From Paraburkholderia oxyphila NBRC 105797 (lineage in GTDB: Bacteria; Pseudomonadota; Gammaproteobacteria; Burkholderiales; Burkholderiaceae), in contig NZ_BAYD01000043.1 in NCBI RefSeq assembly GCF_000685075.1, positions 1-64,000 of the forward strand: 64,000 bases of DNA, read 5' to 3'. This document shows, in pieces, positions 8,568 to 17,547 of the stretch. The translations under genes and the position numbers were made by a program. Below the pieces are notes generated by a model. The model saw nothing but the letters and a program-made list of their open reading frames with translations, did no database searches and was not told the origin of the DNA. How positions within the stretch are numbered: the stretch's first letter is position 1; the number at the start of each line of letters is the position of its first letter.

Positions 8568-9998
8568 ATGTACGGCTTGCTGATAGGACCGGCTACACGC
8601 AGGCAGGCGATCTTCGCCGGCCTCTGCGCGCTCGCAATCCTGCTGACGCTTGCGCTCGCCGCGCCGCGCGCACGCGATGCCCTGCCCGCCATCGGGCCAT
8701 TCATGCCGATGTGCGCGCTCACCGTGTTCACCACGTCGTGCATCGCCGCATTCATGCTAGGCGCGCGCTTCGCGGCCACGCGCCTGCCCATGCTCGGCGC
8801 GCTCGGGGGCGCCTACGCGTTCACCGCCATCGCCGTCGCGCTGCAGTTACTGATGTTTCCTGGCGTGTTCACGCGCGCGGGCATGCTGGGCGCAGGCCCG
8901 CACAGCGCCGCGTGGATGTGGGTCTTCTGGCATGCGGGCTTCCCCGCGCTCGTGATCGTGGCCGAGCTGGTGCGCAGCCGCGCGCCGGACGACGCGCCCG
9001 CGGATCCGGGCCTTGCGGGCCTCAGTGCACGCGCCTGGCTCCTGCTCGCGGGCCCCGCCCTGCTCGCCGCGGCACTGGGTGTGTTCGTCGTTCATGTCGA
9101 TCTCGTCGCGCCGTGGCACGCGAGCGGGACGGCCGCTGCACCCATGCCACCGGCCGGCATGACCGCCAACGCAACGGGACTCGTCGTCTGCGCGCTCAAC
9201 GCCGTGGCGATCGCCGTCGTCGTGCTCAAGGGGCGGCTGCGGCTCGTGCTCGACTGGTGGATCGCGGTGGCGCTGCTCGCCTCGCTCGTCGATGCCGCGC
9301 TCAATACGCTGAGCGTCGAGCGCTTCACGCTGGGCTGGTACGTCGCGCGCCTGTTCAGCATGTTCGCGCCCGGCGTGCTGGTGTGCGTGCTGGTCTGGGA
9401 GGTCACGGCGCTCTACCGGCAGTTGTCGGAAGCGCATGCTTCGCTGATCCAGACATCGGCGCACGATGCGCTCACGCGCGTCTACAACCGCAGCTATTTC
9501 GACGAGCAGTTCCACCGGGCATTCGAGCGCGCCGCGCGCGGTGCGCAGCCGCTTTCGCTCGTGATGATCGACGTCGATCACTTCAAGCTCTACAACGACG
9601 CCTACGGCCATCTGCACGGCGATGCGTGCCTCGCCGCGGTGGCCGAGGCGCTCGCGCTCACGCTGCGGCCCGGCGACTTCGTCGCGCGCTATGGCGGCGA
9701 AGAGTTCGCGCTGGTCCTGCCCGGCACCCACGCCGACGAAGCCTGCGCCGTGGCGGAGCGCGCCCGCGCGGCGGTCGCGCAGCTCGCCATTCCCGCGCCC
9801 GTGGCGGCGGGCCGGGTCACCGTGAGCGCCGGCTGCGCCACGAGCGGCCCGGGCGGTCAAGGCACGCCAGGCGTTGCAGGCGGCCCGGCTGCGAGCGCCG
9901 CGCCCCATGCGCTGATTGCCGCCGCCGACGCGGCGCTCTACGCGGCCAAGCGCGCCGGCCGCAACCGCGTCGCGCGCGCCGGCGAGAGCGTGGCGTAA
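8568..9998 (+). CDS. Membrane diguanylate cyclase (GGDEF)
   Basis: A 476-residue protein that makes cyclic di-GMP from two GTP. Residues about 10-280 form an integral-membrane sensory region with around seven helices. The C-terminal third is a complete GGDEF domain: metal-binding IDVDHF, then GGEEF at residues 376-380. An inhibitory I-site RxxD (RPGD) lies five residues before GGEEF, so product inhibition is expected. The ATG is placed where the first membrane helix starts; the frame is open far upstream but that part is antisense to the SPFH gene. No EAL domain is present. The signal sensed is unknown. Confidence 0.93.
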   Translation: MYGLLIGPATRRQAIFAGLCALAILLTLALAAPRARDALPAIGPFMPMCALTVFTTSCIAAFMLGARFAATRLPMLGALGGAYAFTAIAVALQLLMFPGVFTRAGMLGAGPHSAAWMWVFWHAGFPALVIVAELVRSRAPDDAPADPGLAGLSARAWLLLAGPALLAAALGVFVVHVDLVAPWHASGTAAAPMPPAGMTANATGLVVCALNAVAIAVVVLKGRLRLVLDWWIAVALLASLVDAALNTLSVERFTLGWYVARLFSMFAPGVLVCVLVWEVTALYRQLSEAHASLIQTSAHDALTRVYNRSYFDEQFHRAFERAARGAQPLSLVMIDVDHFKLYNDAYGHLHGDACLAAVAEALALTLRPGDFVARYGGEEFALVLPGTHADEACAVAERARAAVAQLAIPAPVAAGRVTVSAGCATSGPGGQGTPGVAGGPAASAAPHALIAAADAALYAAKRAGRNRVARAGESVA

Positions 9999-10252
9999 GG
10001 TCGGGGCCGCCCGCGCATCGGGCGGTGCTCGGCACGCGATCGATAAAGCGTTCGCTAACCTCCCGGACCTGCGATCAGGTTCGCTCCGGCCTGCTCCACA
10101 CGGTGCCAGTCTAGCCGCCGAACTCGCGCAACACGGCGTCAGCGGCGGATCGCACTTTGATATTGCTCTGTTATTACGGATTCCCAGGCAATCTGCCCAC
10201 GCCGAAGCCATGCTTCGACGTGACATCCGTATCCCCGCAGCCCTGCCTCGGC

Positions 10253-11005
10253 TTACTCAATGACCGGTCCGGAGTCCGCCGGCAGATGTGCCAATGGATC
10301 CACCGCCTGATTGCCTTCGCGCATCTCGAACTGAAGCAGCGCCTCGCCGTTGCTTTGCGTGCCCATTTCGGCGATGGGGGCACCGCGCTGCACGGCATCG
10401 CCCTCACGAACGAGCAGCCGCCGGTTGTTGCCGTAAGCCGTCACGAAACCGTCTTCGTGCTTGATGATGACCATGAGGCCATAGGTCTTGATGCTGTCGC
10501 CCGCGTAGACGACGCGGCCCGCGGCGGCGGCCTTGATGGGCATGCCCGCGCGCCCGGCGATCTCGATGCCGCGCGCGCCGTCCTCGCCGAACTCGCGGAT
10601 GACCACGCCGCTGACCGGCCACACGAATTGCGCCGACGCAGCGGCGCGCATGGCGCTTACCGTGCCGGCAGCGTGGGGAGCAGCCGCATGCGGCTCGTTT
10701 GCCTGGTGTGACGGGGCATCGGGCGGCGCCATGCGCAACATCTGGCCCACGAGCAGCAGCGTGCCGGGCGAGACATCGTTCCAGCGCGCGACGTCTTGTG
10801 GCTTCTGTCCAAACCCCTGCGCGATGCTATCGAGCGTATCGCCCGGCCGCACGCAGTAATACCCCGCGCTCACTGTCCGGCAGTACGTCGTGAAGGCAGA
10901 CAAGTCCGGGCCCCCAACGAGCGTGCAACCCGACAAAAGCCCGCCAACGCCCAGCAACACGCCCCCTATCGCGCCATGCCGACGCAATCTCAAGCTCGAT
11001 CTCAT
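10253..11005 (-). CDS. LysM/M23-family lipoprotein, likely catalytically inactive (NlpD/EnvC-like)
   Basis: A roughly 250-residue lipoprotein: signal peptide ending in lipobox LSGC, a LysM domain (YYCVRPGDTLDSIAQGFG, LLLVGQMLRM) and a C-terminal M23 (LytM) domain. The zinc ligands of active M23 enzymes are missing: the HxxxD position reads RGIEIAG and the HxH motif reads LLQFEMR. This is the pattern of NlpD/EnvC proteins, which activate cell-wall amidases at division rather than cut peptidoglycan. The start is uncertain: ATGs occur at 11044, 11017 and 11005. I chose 11005 because it has an AGGA upstream and gives a normal 26-residue signal peptide. Confidence 0.85.
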   Translation of the reverse strand: MRSSLRLRRHGAIGGVLLGVGGLLSGCTLVGGPDLSAFTTYCRTVSAGYYCVRPGDTLDSIAQGFGQKPQDVARWNDVSPGTLLLVGQMLRMAPPDAPSHQANEPHAAAPHAAGTVSAMRAAASAQFVWPVSGVVIREFGEDGARGIEIAGRAGMPIKAAAAGRVVYAGDSIKTYGLMVIIKHEDGFVTAYGNNRRLLVREGDAVQRGAPIAEMGTQSNGEALLQFEMREGNQAVDPLAHLPADSGPVIE

Positions 11006-11102
11006 TAAATTCGTCATCCTGCGTTTAATGCGTGAGCCGAGCATTATGAAAGGCAGGCGCGGGACCCCATCTCAGTTTTACGGGCGCAGCGGCATGCGCG
11101 CT

Positions 11103-11594
11103 TCAGAAGACCCCGAGCGCGAGCCCGGCGGCGAGTCCGGCACCCAGTTCCGCGCAGCGTTCGAGATCGTCGGCGCCAATGGTCTTGGGCGCGAGAATGC
11201 GCTCGGGCGTCTGCGCATGCGTGCAGACGATCACGCCCTGCGCCACCGCCTTCAGCCGCCAGCCCGTGGCGATACGGTCGATCTGGCGCAAGGCGTTCTG
11301 CCCGTCGCTGCCCGCGCAGATCATGACCGCGTAAGGGCGGCCGTTCACGCGGTCGAGCGCCGCGTAGTAGCTGCGGTCGAAGAAGTCTTTCATCAGGCCG
11401 GACATGGCCGCGAGATTCTCCGGCGTCGCGAACAGATAGCCGTCGGCGGCCAGCACGTCTTCGGGCTGCGTGGCGTCCGCGCGCTGCAGCTTCACCGCCA
11501 CGCCGGATTGCTCGCGTGCGGCGGCAGCGGCGGCCTCAGCCATTTGCTGCGTTCCACCGGTCATCGTGTGATAGACGATCAGCAGCGTCTTCAT
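11103..11594 (-). CDS. Flavodoxin/NADPH-dependent FMN reductase family protein
   Basis: A 163-residue flavoprotein with the flavodoxin-like fold. The first strand and phosphate loop read LLIVYHTMTGGTQQMAEA, and later segments (DGYLFATPENLAAMSGLMKD, YAVMICAGSDGQ) match the FMN-binding loops of the NAD(P)H:quinone reductase/flavodoxin group. It probably binds FMN and transfers electrons in the cytoplasm; its partner is unknown. The start is set at the Met directly before the first beta strand; the frame stays open 48 bp further upstream. It stands alone, divergent from the DUF1697 gene. Confidence 0.82.
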   Translation of the reverse strand: MKTLLIVYHTMTGGTQQMAEAAAAAAREQSGVAVKLQRADATQPEDVLAADGYLFATPENLAAMSGLMKDFFDRSYYAALDRVNGRPYAVMICAGSDGQNALRQIDRIATGWRLKAVAQGVIVCTHAQTPERILAPKTIGADDLERCAELGAGLAAGLALGVF

Positions 11595-11696
11595 GCGTAT
11601 TCGCTCGTTGGTCCGCTGGCGCGCCGGGATGGCGCGTCCCATCGCTTCGATGATACCGCCGCGCGTCGCAGCGGCGCTGGATGCGCCCAGCGCTTC

Positions 11697-11754
11697 GCCC
11701 GATGCCCGATGCCCGATGCCCGATGCCCGATGCCCGATGCCCGATGCCCGATGC
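11697..11754. repeat. Heptanucleotide tandem repeat (GATGCCC)n
   Basis: Seven perfect head-to-tail copies of GATGCCC (11701-11749), flanked by partial copies, sit 17-70 bp before the DUF1697 start codon. The 7-bp unit is not a multiple of three. The tract lies where the DUF1697 promoter should be, so changes in copy number could alter promoter spacing. Confidence 0.9.
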
Positions 11755-11770
11755 GCAGTATCATCCCCCC

Positions 11771-12289
11771 ATGCCTACCTACATCGCTCTCCTGCGTGCC
11801 GTGAACGTCGGCGGCACTGGCAAACTTCCCATGACCGAACTGCGTGCGATGTGCGAAGCGCTCGGCTTTACCGGCGTGCGCACCTATATCGCGAGCGGTA
11901 ACGTGGTCTTTCAGAGCCGGCTCGCGGCAGCGAGCGTCAAGACGCGGCTCGAACGCAGCCTTGAAGAATACGCGGGCAAACCGGTCGGCGTGCTGTTGCG
12001 CAGCGCGCAAGAGATGGCCGCCGTGCTCGCGGCCAATCCGTTCGCGAGCGCGCCGCCCGAGCGCACGCTCGCGCTCTTTCTGGACACCGCCCCGAGCGCC
12101 GACGCGCTCACGACAGTCGGCGGCCAGGGCACGGAGACCATTGCGCTCAGCGCGCGCGAAATCTACGTGTACTACAAGGACGGCATCGGGCGTTCGAAGC
12201 TCAAGATTCCCGCGGCGAAGGACGGCACGGCGCGCAACATGAATACCGTGGCCACGCTCGTGGAATGGGCCGCGCAAGGGGCCGCATAA
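11771..12289 (+). CDS. DUF1697 family protein
   Basis: A 172-residue cytoplasmic protein of the DUF1697 family. The hallmark N-terminal motif YIALLRAVNVGGTGKLPM and the following TYIASGNVVFQS are complete, as is the C-terminal basic segment (SKLKIPAAKDGTARNMNT). The family has no established function. The ATG fits the family N terminus exactly; codons upstream run into the heptamer repeat. Confidence 0.85.
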   Translation: MPTYIALLRAVNVGGTGKLPMTELRAMCEALGFTGVRTYIASGNVVFQSRLAAASVKTRLERSLEEYAGKPVGVLLRSAQEMAAVLAANPFASAPPERTLALFLDTAPSADALTTVGGQGTETIALSAREIYVYYKDGIGRSKLKIPAAKDGTARNMNTVATLVEWAAQGAA

Positions 12290-12410
12290 CGCCGACTGCG
12301 CAGGCCGCGCCCCTGCCCGTGCCAAAAGCCGCGCAGCACAACTGTCACGCAGTCGTCCTATGATGGGCGGCCCCGCTGCAAGCGACAAGCGATTCCAGGA
12401 GATGCCCGAG

Positions 12411-13076
12411 ATGACGCTTCCCTACGGCTACGCGAAAGGCAAGATCGTAACGACGCCGCAACTCAAGCCCACGCAACGGCCCCATGAAGTGCAGTATCAC
12501 CTGCACTTTGGCCTTTCGGTCGCGGGTGCGCAATGGGACATTGCGGTGAACGTCGGCACCACCGACGCCGACGACTTGCTGAAGTACAGGCTGCCGTTCG
12601 ACTTCAGCCACCCCGTGCTCGCGACGCTCCAGAGCGCGGCGCCGGGCTCCCACGACCTGACCGGGCAAGCGGCGCTGCCCGCGCTCGACTTCCAGCGCAG
12701 CGACTTCCTCGCCAATACCGGCGCCTGGCGCGACAGCGACGTCATGGACGGCTCGGACGCCGTCGAGCCGGTCGCCACGCTGCAGCGCCTGCTGGTGCGC
12801 GCGAAGCAATCGAACTTCGATGTCTACGTGTTCGGCCGCTTCTATAGCGAAGGCAACGGCATCCACGACGTGCACATGAACCAGGGGTCCACGGGCGAGT
12901 TCATTCACCGTCCCGGCGACGACAGCAACGACCACAATGACATCTGGCAGGACGGTGCTTTACTCGTGGATCTGGGTACGCCGCAGTGGGCGCTCTACGT
13001 GGCTGCGTTCGATCAGCAACGGCTGCCGACCGACGATCTGGGCAATCCCACGCCAGATTCGAAGCCGATTTCGTAG
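12411..13076 (+). CDS. DUF2278 (YukJ-like) family protein
   Basis: A 221-residue soluble protein. The opening MTLPYGYAKGKI and internal segments (HLHFGLSVAGAQWDIAVNVG, NGIHDVHMNQGS, DDSNDHNDIWQDGALLVDL) match the DUF2278 family, which is conserved but uncharacterised. The start was chosen because AGGAG lies 9 bp upstream; an ATG three codons earlier abuts the same AGGAG with no spacing. It converges with cutC. Confidence 0.8.
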   Translation: MTLPYGYAKGKIVTTPQLKPTQRPHEVQYHLHFGLSVAGAQWDIAVNVGTTDADDLLKYRLPFDFSHPVLATLQSAAPGSHDLTGQAALPALDFQRSDFLANTGAWRDSDVMDGSDAVEPVATLQRLLVRAKQSNFDVYVFGRFYSEGNGIHDVHMNQGSTGEFIHRPGDDSNDHNDIWQDGALLVDLGTPQWALYVAAFDQQRLPTDDLGNPTPDSKPIS

Positions 13077-13096
13077 CGGCGTTCAGTCGTTTGACT

Positions 13097-13831
13097 TCAG
13101 CCCATTGAAGCAAGCGCCTCTTTGAACGCTTGCACGAGGCGCTGCGAAGTGCGGCCCGGATGCGCCGGAAAGAAGCCGAGCTCGACGCCCTTGCCATCGT
13201 ATTGCGCGAGCGCTTCGCGGCACGATGCGTGCACTTGCGTGGCGCCCGTCGCCTCGACGATGCGGGCGACGTTATCGGCGGCCACGCCACTGCCGGGCAT
13301 GATGGCGATGCGCCCCGCCGAGCGGCGCGCGAGATCGGCGAGCACAGCCAGTCCATCCACCGCGCGCGCCGCGCCGCCCGAGGTGAGAATGCGCTCGAAC
13401 TCGAGCGCGACCGCTTCTTCGAGCGCGCGCGCCGGGTCCGGCACGAGGTCGAACACACGATGCAGCGTGGTGCCGAGTCCATGGCCTTCGCGCGCACGCT
13501 CGCACAACGTACGCAGCAGCGCGACGTCGAGATTGCCGTCAGGCAGCGCCGCGCCGAGCGCCACGCCTGCGAGGCCCGCCGCGCGCACCGCGTCGATATC
13601 GGCGAGCATCGCCGCCGCGTCGGCGCTCGACCATTCGAACGAACGCGCATGCGGCCGGATCATTGCGTAGACCGGAACGGGCGCGCGCGCCGCCGCCGCG
13701 ATCAGCCCCGGCGTGGGCGTGAGCCCGCCGAGCTCGAGCGCGGAGCACAGTTCGATGCGATCCGCGCCGCCAGCGACGGCGGCTTCGAGCCCATCCACGC
13801 TGTCGACGCAGACTTCGAGTGAGACTGGCAT
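13097..13831 (-). CDS. cutC: CutC family protein (copper homeostasis)
   Basis: A 244-residue TIM-barrel protein. The family signature LEVCVDSVDGLEAAVAGGA followed by DRIELCSALELGGLTPTPG is intact, as are VYAMIRPHARSF and the C-terminal VHASCREA. CutC was first linked to copper tolerance in E. coli, but its biochemical role remains unsettled. It starts 16 bp after the cysteine desulfurase stop, so the two are probably cotranscribed. Confidence 0.93.
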   Translation of the reverse strand: MPVSLEVCVDSVDGLEAAVAGGADRIELCSALELGGLTPTPGLIAAAARAPVPVYAMIRPHARSFEWSSADAAAMLADIDAVRAAGLAGVALGAALPDGNLDVALLRTLCERAREGHGLGTTLHRVFDLVPDPARALEEAVALEFERILTSGGAARAVDGLAVLADLARRSAGRIAIMPGSGVAADNVARIVEATGATQVHASCREALAQYDGKGVELGFFPAHPGRTSQRLVQAFKEALASMG

Positions 13832-13847
13832 ACGCGTTATGCGCCGC

Positions 13848-15017
13848 TCACGCTTCGCGCGCGCAGGCTGCAACGGGTGCGCATTGCGCGACGACCGTGC
13901 GTATGCACTCGATCGCGCGATCGACATCTTCCTGCGTCGTATAGCGGCCGATGCTGAAGCGCAGCGTGCGGCTGGCCGCCTCGGCGTCGAGCCCGAGCGC
14001 GCTCAGCACGTGCGAAGGCGCACCCGAGGCCGAATTGCACGCCGAGGTGGACGATACGGCCAGATCCGCGGCCAGCATGAACGGGAAGAAGCCGGGCAAG
14101 CCGATCGTGAGGCTCAGCGTGTGCACGATCCTGCGCGCCGTGCGCGCATTCTGGGTCACACCTTCGAGGTCGCGCACGCCATCGAGCAGACGCTCGGCGA
14201 GACGCGCGATGCGCTGCGTATCGGCCTCCATCCCGGACACGGCCAGTGCGCAGGCCGTGCCCATGCCCACGATCTGGTGCGTGGCGAGCGTGCCAGAGCG
14301 CAGCCCCCGCTCATGGCCGCCGCCGTGCATCTGCGGTGCGATGCGCGCGGCCACCTCGCGGCGCACATAGAGCGCGCCAATGCCCTTGGGCCCATAAACC
14401 TTGTGCGCCGACATCGACAGCAAGTCGATGCCCATCGCCTTCACGTCGATGGGCGTCTTGCCGAGCGCCTGTGCCGCGTCCACGTGCAGCAGTGCGCCCG
14501 CGGCATGCACGAGCGGCGCGATGGCGGCGATGTCCGTGAGCGTGCCGATCTCGTTGTTCACGAGCATGAGCGAGACGAGGCCGGTGTCGCTGCGCAAGGC
14601 CGCCTTGACGGCCTCCACGCCGATGCTGCCATCGGCCGACGGACGCACGTAAGTGACCGTCATGCCGCGCGCTTCGAGGCTCGCCATGGTGTCGAGAATC
14701 GCCTTGTGCTCGAGGCAGCTCGTGACCAGATGGCGCTTGTCCGTGGCCGCGTCGGCGTAGCCCTTCAGGGCGAGGTTGTTCGATTCGGTGGCGCCCGAGG
14801 TCCAGACGATTTCATCGGCCCCGGCGCCGATCAGCGCCGCGACCTGCGCACGCGCCTGCTCCACGAGGCCGCGTGCCTTCGTGCCCGCCGCGTGCGAGCT
14901 GGAAGCGGGATTGCCGAATGCGCCCTCGATGCCGAGGCATTCGCACATCGACGCGATCACGCGCGGGTCGGCCGGCGTCGTGGCCGCGTAGTCGAAATAG
15001 TGCAGTTTGTCGCCCAT
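13848..15017 (-). CDS. Cysteine desulfurase (NifS/IscS family)
   Basis: A 389-residue pyridoxal-phosphate enzyme that removes sulfur from cysteine as a persulfide. It begins YFDYAATTPADPRV, has the PLP Schiff-base Lys206 in SAHKVYGPKG and the active-site Cys327 in SSTSACNSASG. The SSTSAC type is that of IscS/NifS rather than SufS. No iscU, iscA or hscBA neighbours are present, so it is a stand-alone paralogue that may supply sulfur for another use. The start was set at MGDKLHYFDY, 28 codons inside a longer open frame. Confidence 0.93.
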   Translation of the reverse strand: MGDKLHYFDYAATTPADPRVIASMCECLGIEGAFGNPASSSHAAGTKARGLVEQARAQVAALIGAGADEIVWTSGATESNNLALKGYADAATDKRHLVTSCLEHKAILDTMASLEARGMTVTYVRPSADGSIGVEAVKAALRSDTGLVSLMLVNNEIGTLTDIAAIAPLVHAAGALLHVDAAQALGKTPIDVKAMGIDLLSMSAHKVYGPKGIGALYVRREVAARIAPQMHGGGHERGLRSGTLATHQIVGMGTACALAVSGMEADTQRIARLAERLLDGVRDLEGVTQNARTARRIVHTLSLTIGLPGFFPFMLAADLAVSSTSACNSASGAPSHVLSALGLDAEAASRTLRFSIGRYTTQEDVDRAIECIRTVVAQCAPVAACAREA

Positions 15018-15640
15018 TGTCCGTCGTTCTGTTGCTGATTGAATGGGGCACCATGCTACGCGGCGGTCCGTAGAAAGGGGTTCCATAATTGCGGCCGGCA
15101 CTCGGCGGCCAAAGAATTATTTTCTCTTCGCGCCGATCGACTGAAGCCATCGCCGCGGCACGGCCACTGGCCGGAACCGGCTTCGACAAAATGAGCCTGA
15201 CGTGAATGGCGTGTATTTCGCCATTTCGGAAAGGGAAAAGCGCAATATATGGCGCCGCCATTCAGAAAATAATCGGGCCGCGCCGGAAAACCACGCGAGC
15301 TATCGAGATGCGACCCCTTCTGTGCGGTTTCCAGGCGCCGCGCGCCGCCGCGCCGGGCTACTCGAATTCAGGGCGAGAAGCCCACTGGACACCGCTTTCC
15401 GGGCAAGCGCCCCGTCGGCAAGCCGCAAGGTACAGCGCTTGCTGACGCAACCGCGATTTTCTTTTCGAATCTTCGTACGATTCGCGCGTAATTCCCGCCA
15501 GATACGCGTTTTCCCGCATTACCCCGGCTTGCGATTTATTTTCCATTTCTTTTGAGTTTTGATCCCTTACCGTCATGCCAGTTGATTGGCGTTCGCAATG
15601 CGAACCTCTTCATCGTCCCTCAGGAACAAGGGGTAGGCCC
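15018..15640. other. Long intergenic region, 623 bp
   Basis: It lies between two divergent genes and is relatively AT-rich toward its right end (about 15440-15570). No open frame with convincing coding character, no RNA gene and no strong repeat was seen. It must contain the promoters of both the desulfurase and the glycosyltransferase. Confidence 0.5.
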
Positions 15641-16696
15641 ATGACGATAAAAACCAAAGTTTCGATTTGTCTGCCCACGTACAAGCGTCCGGATCTGCTG
15701 ATCGGCTGCATCGAATCGTGTCTTGCGCAGACGCACACGAACATCGAAATCGTGATTGGCGACGATTCGCCGGACGAGCAGACCGAACGCCTGGTCGCCG
15801 CGCGGTACGGCAATGACGAGCGCATCACTTATCGGCGCAATACGCCCGCGCTCGGTCAGGCACGCAATGTCGCGAGCCTCTTTGCGCGCGCAACCGGCGA
15901 CAAGATCCTGCTGATCCACGACGACGACTACCTCGCCGGGCACTGCATCGAGCGCCTGCTCGCGCAATGGGAGCGCCATCCGGAGATTCAGGCGGCGTTC
16001 GGCAATCAATACGAAGTCGACCACGACGGGAGCGTGGATTACGCGTCGAGCCAGCGCATGAACCACGCCTATCACCGCACGCCGGCGGCGGCGGGGCTGC
16101 AGGCCCTGCCTGGACGCACCGGCATCGTGCAGATGTTCCCGAACAACGGCTGGCTCGCCGATGCCGCGCTCGTCAAGCAGATCAGCTACGACGAGCAGCA
16201 TGCCGTGTGCTGCGATTACGTCTTCGGCGTGCGCCTGTGCCTGGCGGCGCGGGGGGTCTGCTACATCGACGAACATGTCTCCTATTACCGGAAAACCGAT
16301 GTCTCGGTATCCCAGTCGACGCGCAATACGACGAGTGCGTCGTCGCTCGCCGCCTGGAGCTTCCTCCAGGGGCTGAAGCTGCCGCCCGCGCTCGAGCCCG
16401 CGCGCAAGCTCGCGATGCGCCGCTTCGTGCCCATCGTGGTGTCGCTCTATGCGCGCAACGACAAGGCGCGCGCCGGCTTGCACCTCGCGCTCGGGAATCT
16501 GCACGCGTACCGGTTCGGCTTGAGCCCGCGGCTCTACTATCACCTGCTGATGATCTGGAAGAGCGCGCGGCGCGCGAAAAGGCGGCCGCCAGCGCTCGCA
16601 TTCGATGCGGACGAAGCGGGCGGGGAGGTGGCCCCTGTCACGCCGGTCCTCGATGTCGCGCCGATGGTCGACGTCACCCGCACGCGCCTTCCCTGA
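15641..16696 (+). CDS. Family 2 glycosyltransferase
   Basis: A 351-residue GT-A fold enzyme that would transfer a sugar from a nucleotide-sugar donor. The N terminus carries the typical VSICLPTYKRPDLLIGCIES and the nucleotide-binding IEIVIGDDSPDEQ; the metal-binding acidic motif is IHDDDYL near residue 89. The C-terminal third is basic and lacks membrane helices, so it is cytoplasmic or peripheral. It stands alone between two gene-poor gaps with no polysaccharide genes nearby, so the acceptor cannot be guessed. The start has AAGGGG upstream. Confidence 0.88.
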   Translation: MTIKTKVSICLPTYKRPDLLIGCIESCLAQTHTNIEIVIGDDSPDEQTERLVAARYGNDERITYRRNTPALGQARNVASLFARATGDKILLIHDDDYLAGHCIERLLAQWERHPEIQAAFGNQYEVDHDGSVDYASSQRMNHAYHRTPAAAGLQALPGRTGIVQMFPNNGWLADAALVKQISYDEQHAVCCDYVFGVRLCLAARGVCYIDEHVSYYRKTDVSVSQSTRNTTSASSLAAWSFLQGLKLPPALEPARKLAMRRFVPIVVSLYARNDKARAGLHLALGNLHAYRFGLSPRLYYHLLMIWKSARRAKRRPPALAFDADEAGGEVAPVTPVLDVAPMVDVTRTRLP

Positions 16697-17031
16697 GCGC
16701 CACGCCACGGTCTTGCCGCCCTCGCGCGGCGGCGGGCGCTCGGGCGCGCTCAGCGCCTCGAGGGCGGCATGATGAAAACCTGATGGCCATCGCGGCTTCA
16801 GGCTTCGCCCTCCTCCACCATATAGCGGCTCACCTCGCGCCGCTCCAGCAGCGGAACGATCGCTCCCACGCCAATGCGCTGGAAATGCGGCCTCCTGTCA
16901 GCGCATCAAACCCGCATGCAACTTACGCGCAGCCATTTCTCAATCCCGCTAGTATGGCAATTCGAGTTTTTTCGCGCGGTCCCTGCGGCCGATTGAATTT
17001 GAAGTAGAACCTTGAATCAGGAGCACAGTAA
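16697..17031. other. Intergenic region, 335 bp
   Basis: It lies between the glycosyltransferase and the PRC-barrel gene. I see no coding signal or clear hairpin; it presumably contains the promoter of the downstream gene. Confidence 0.45.
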
Positions 17032-17469
17032 ATGTCTTTCCGCATGACGATGTTGGCGGCCGCCGTTCTGGCCGCAAGCGTGGCAAGCGCAGGCGCGCAA
17101 GCCCAGGTCGCCGGCGCGCAGCCGCTGAGCGTGACGGTCGAGCAATCGCAGGCGCTGCTCGAAGGCTGGAGCGTGAAGAAGAGCGTGCTCGGCAAGGCCG
17201 TCTATAACGACGACAACGCCAAGGTGGGCACGGTGCGCGACCTGATCATCGCGCCGGACGGCACCGTCTCGGCCGCCATCGTCTCGGCGGGCGGCTTCCT
17301 CGGCGTCGCCGCGCACGACGTGGCCGTGCCGATCGCCTCGCTCGACGTGCGCAACGGCAATCTGTATCTGCCGGGTGCAACCAAGGAAGCGATCAAGGCC
17401 ACGCCGGCATTCCAGTACGCGAAGGTCGTATCGCCGCCCAAGCCCAAGCAAGCCGATATCAAGCACTAA
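17032..17469 (+). CDS. Secreted PRC-barrel domain protein
   Basis: A 145-residue protein with a cleavable signal peptide (MTMLAAAVLAASVASAGAQA) and a single PRC-barrel-like domain (VLGKAVYNDDNAKVGTVRDL followed by GGFLGVAAHDVAVPI). PRC-barrel proteins of this secreted type are common in Burkholderiaceae and are often stress-linked, but no function is established. A strong AGGAG lies 8-9 bp upstream of the ATG. Confidence 0.88.
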   Translation: MSFRMTMLAAAVLAASVASAGAQAQVAGAQPLSVTVEQSQALLEGWSVKKSVLGKAVYNDDNAKVGTVRDLIIAPDGTVSAAIVSAGGFLGVAAHDVAVPIASLDVRNGNLYLPGATKEAIKATPAFQYAKVVSPPKPKQADIKH

Positions 17470-17478
17470 GATAGTGCG

Positions 17479-17508
17479 TGAGGCCAGCGCCATCCTGGAC
17501 TGGCCTCA
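17479..17508. terminator. Hairpin downstream of the PRC-barrel gene
   Basis: A 9-bp stem TGAGGCCAG/CTGGCCTCA with a 12-base loop follows the stop codon between convergent genes. No T tract follows, so termination is only inferred. A second 9-bp stem (ATGCGTGGC/GCCACGCAT, 17519-17548) reaches the LysR stop. Confidence 0.4.
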
Positions 17509-17547
17509 TGGCAGACCCATGCGTGGCGTCTTTCTCGATGCCACGCA

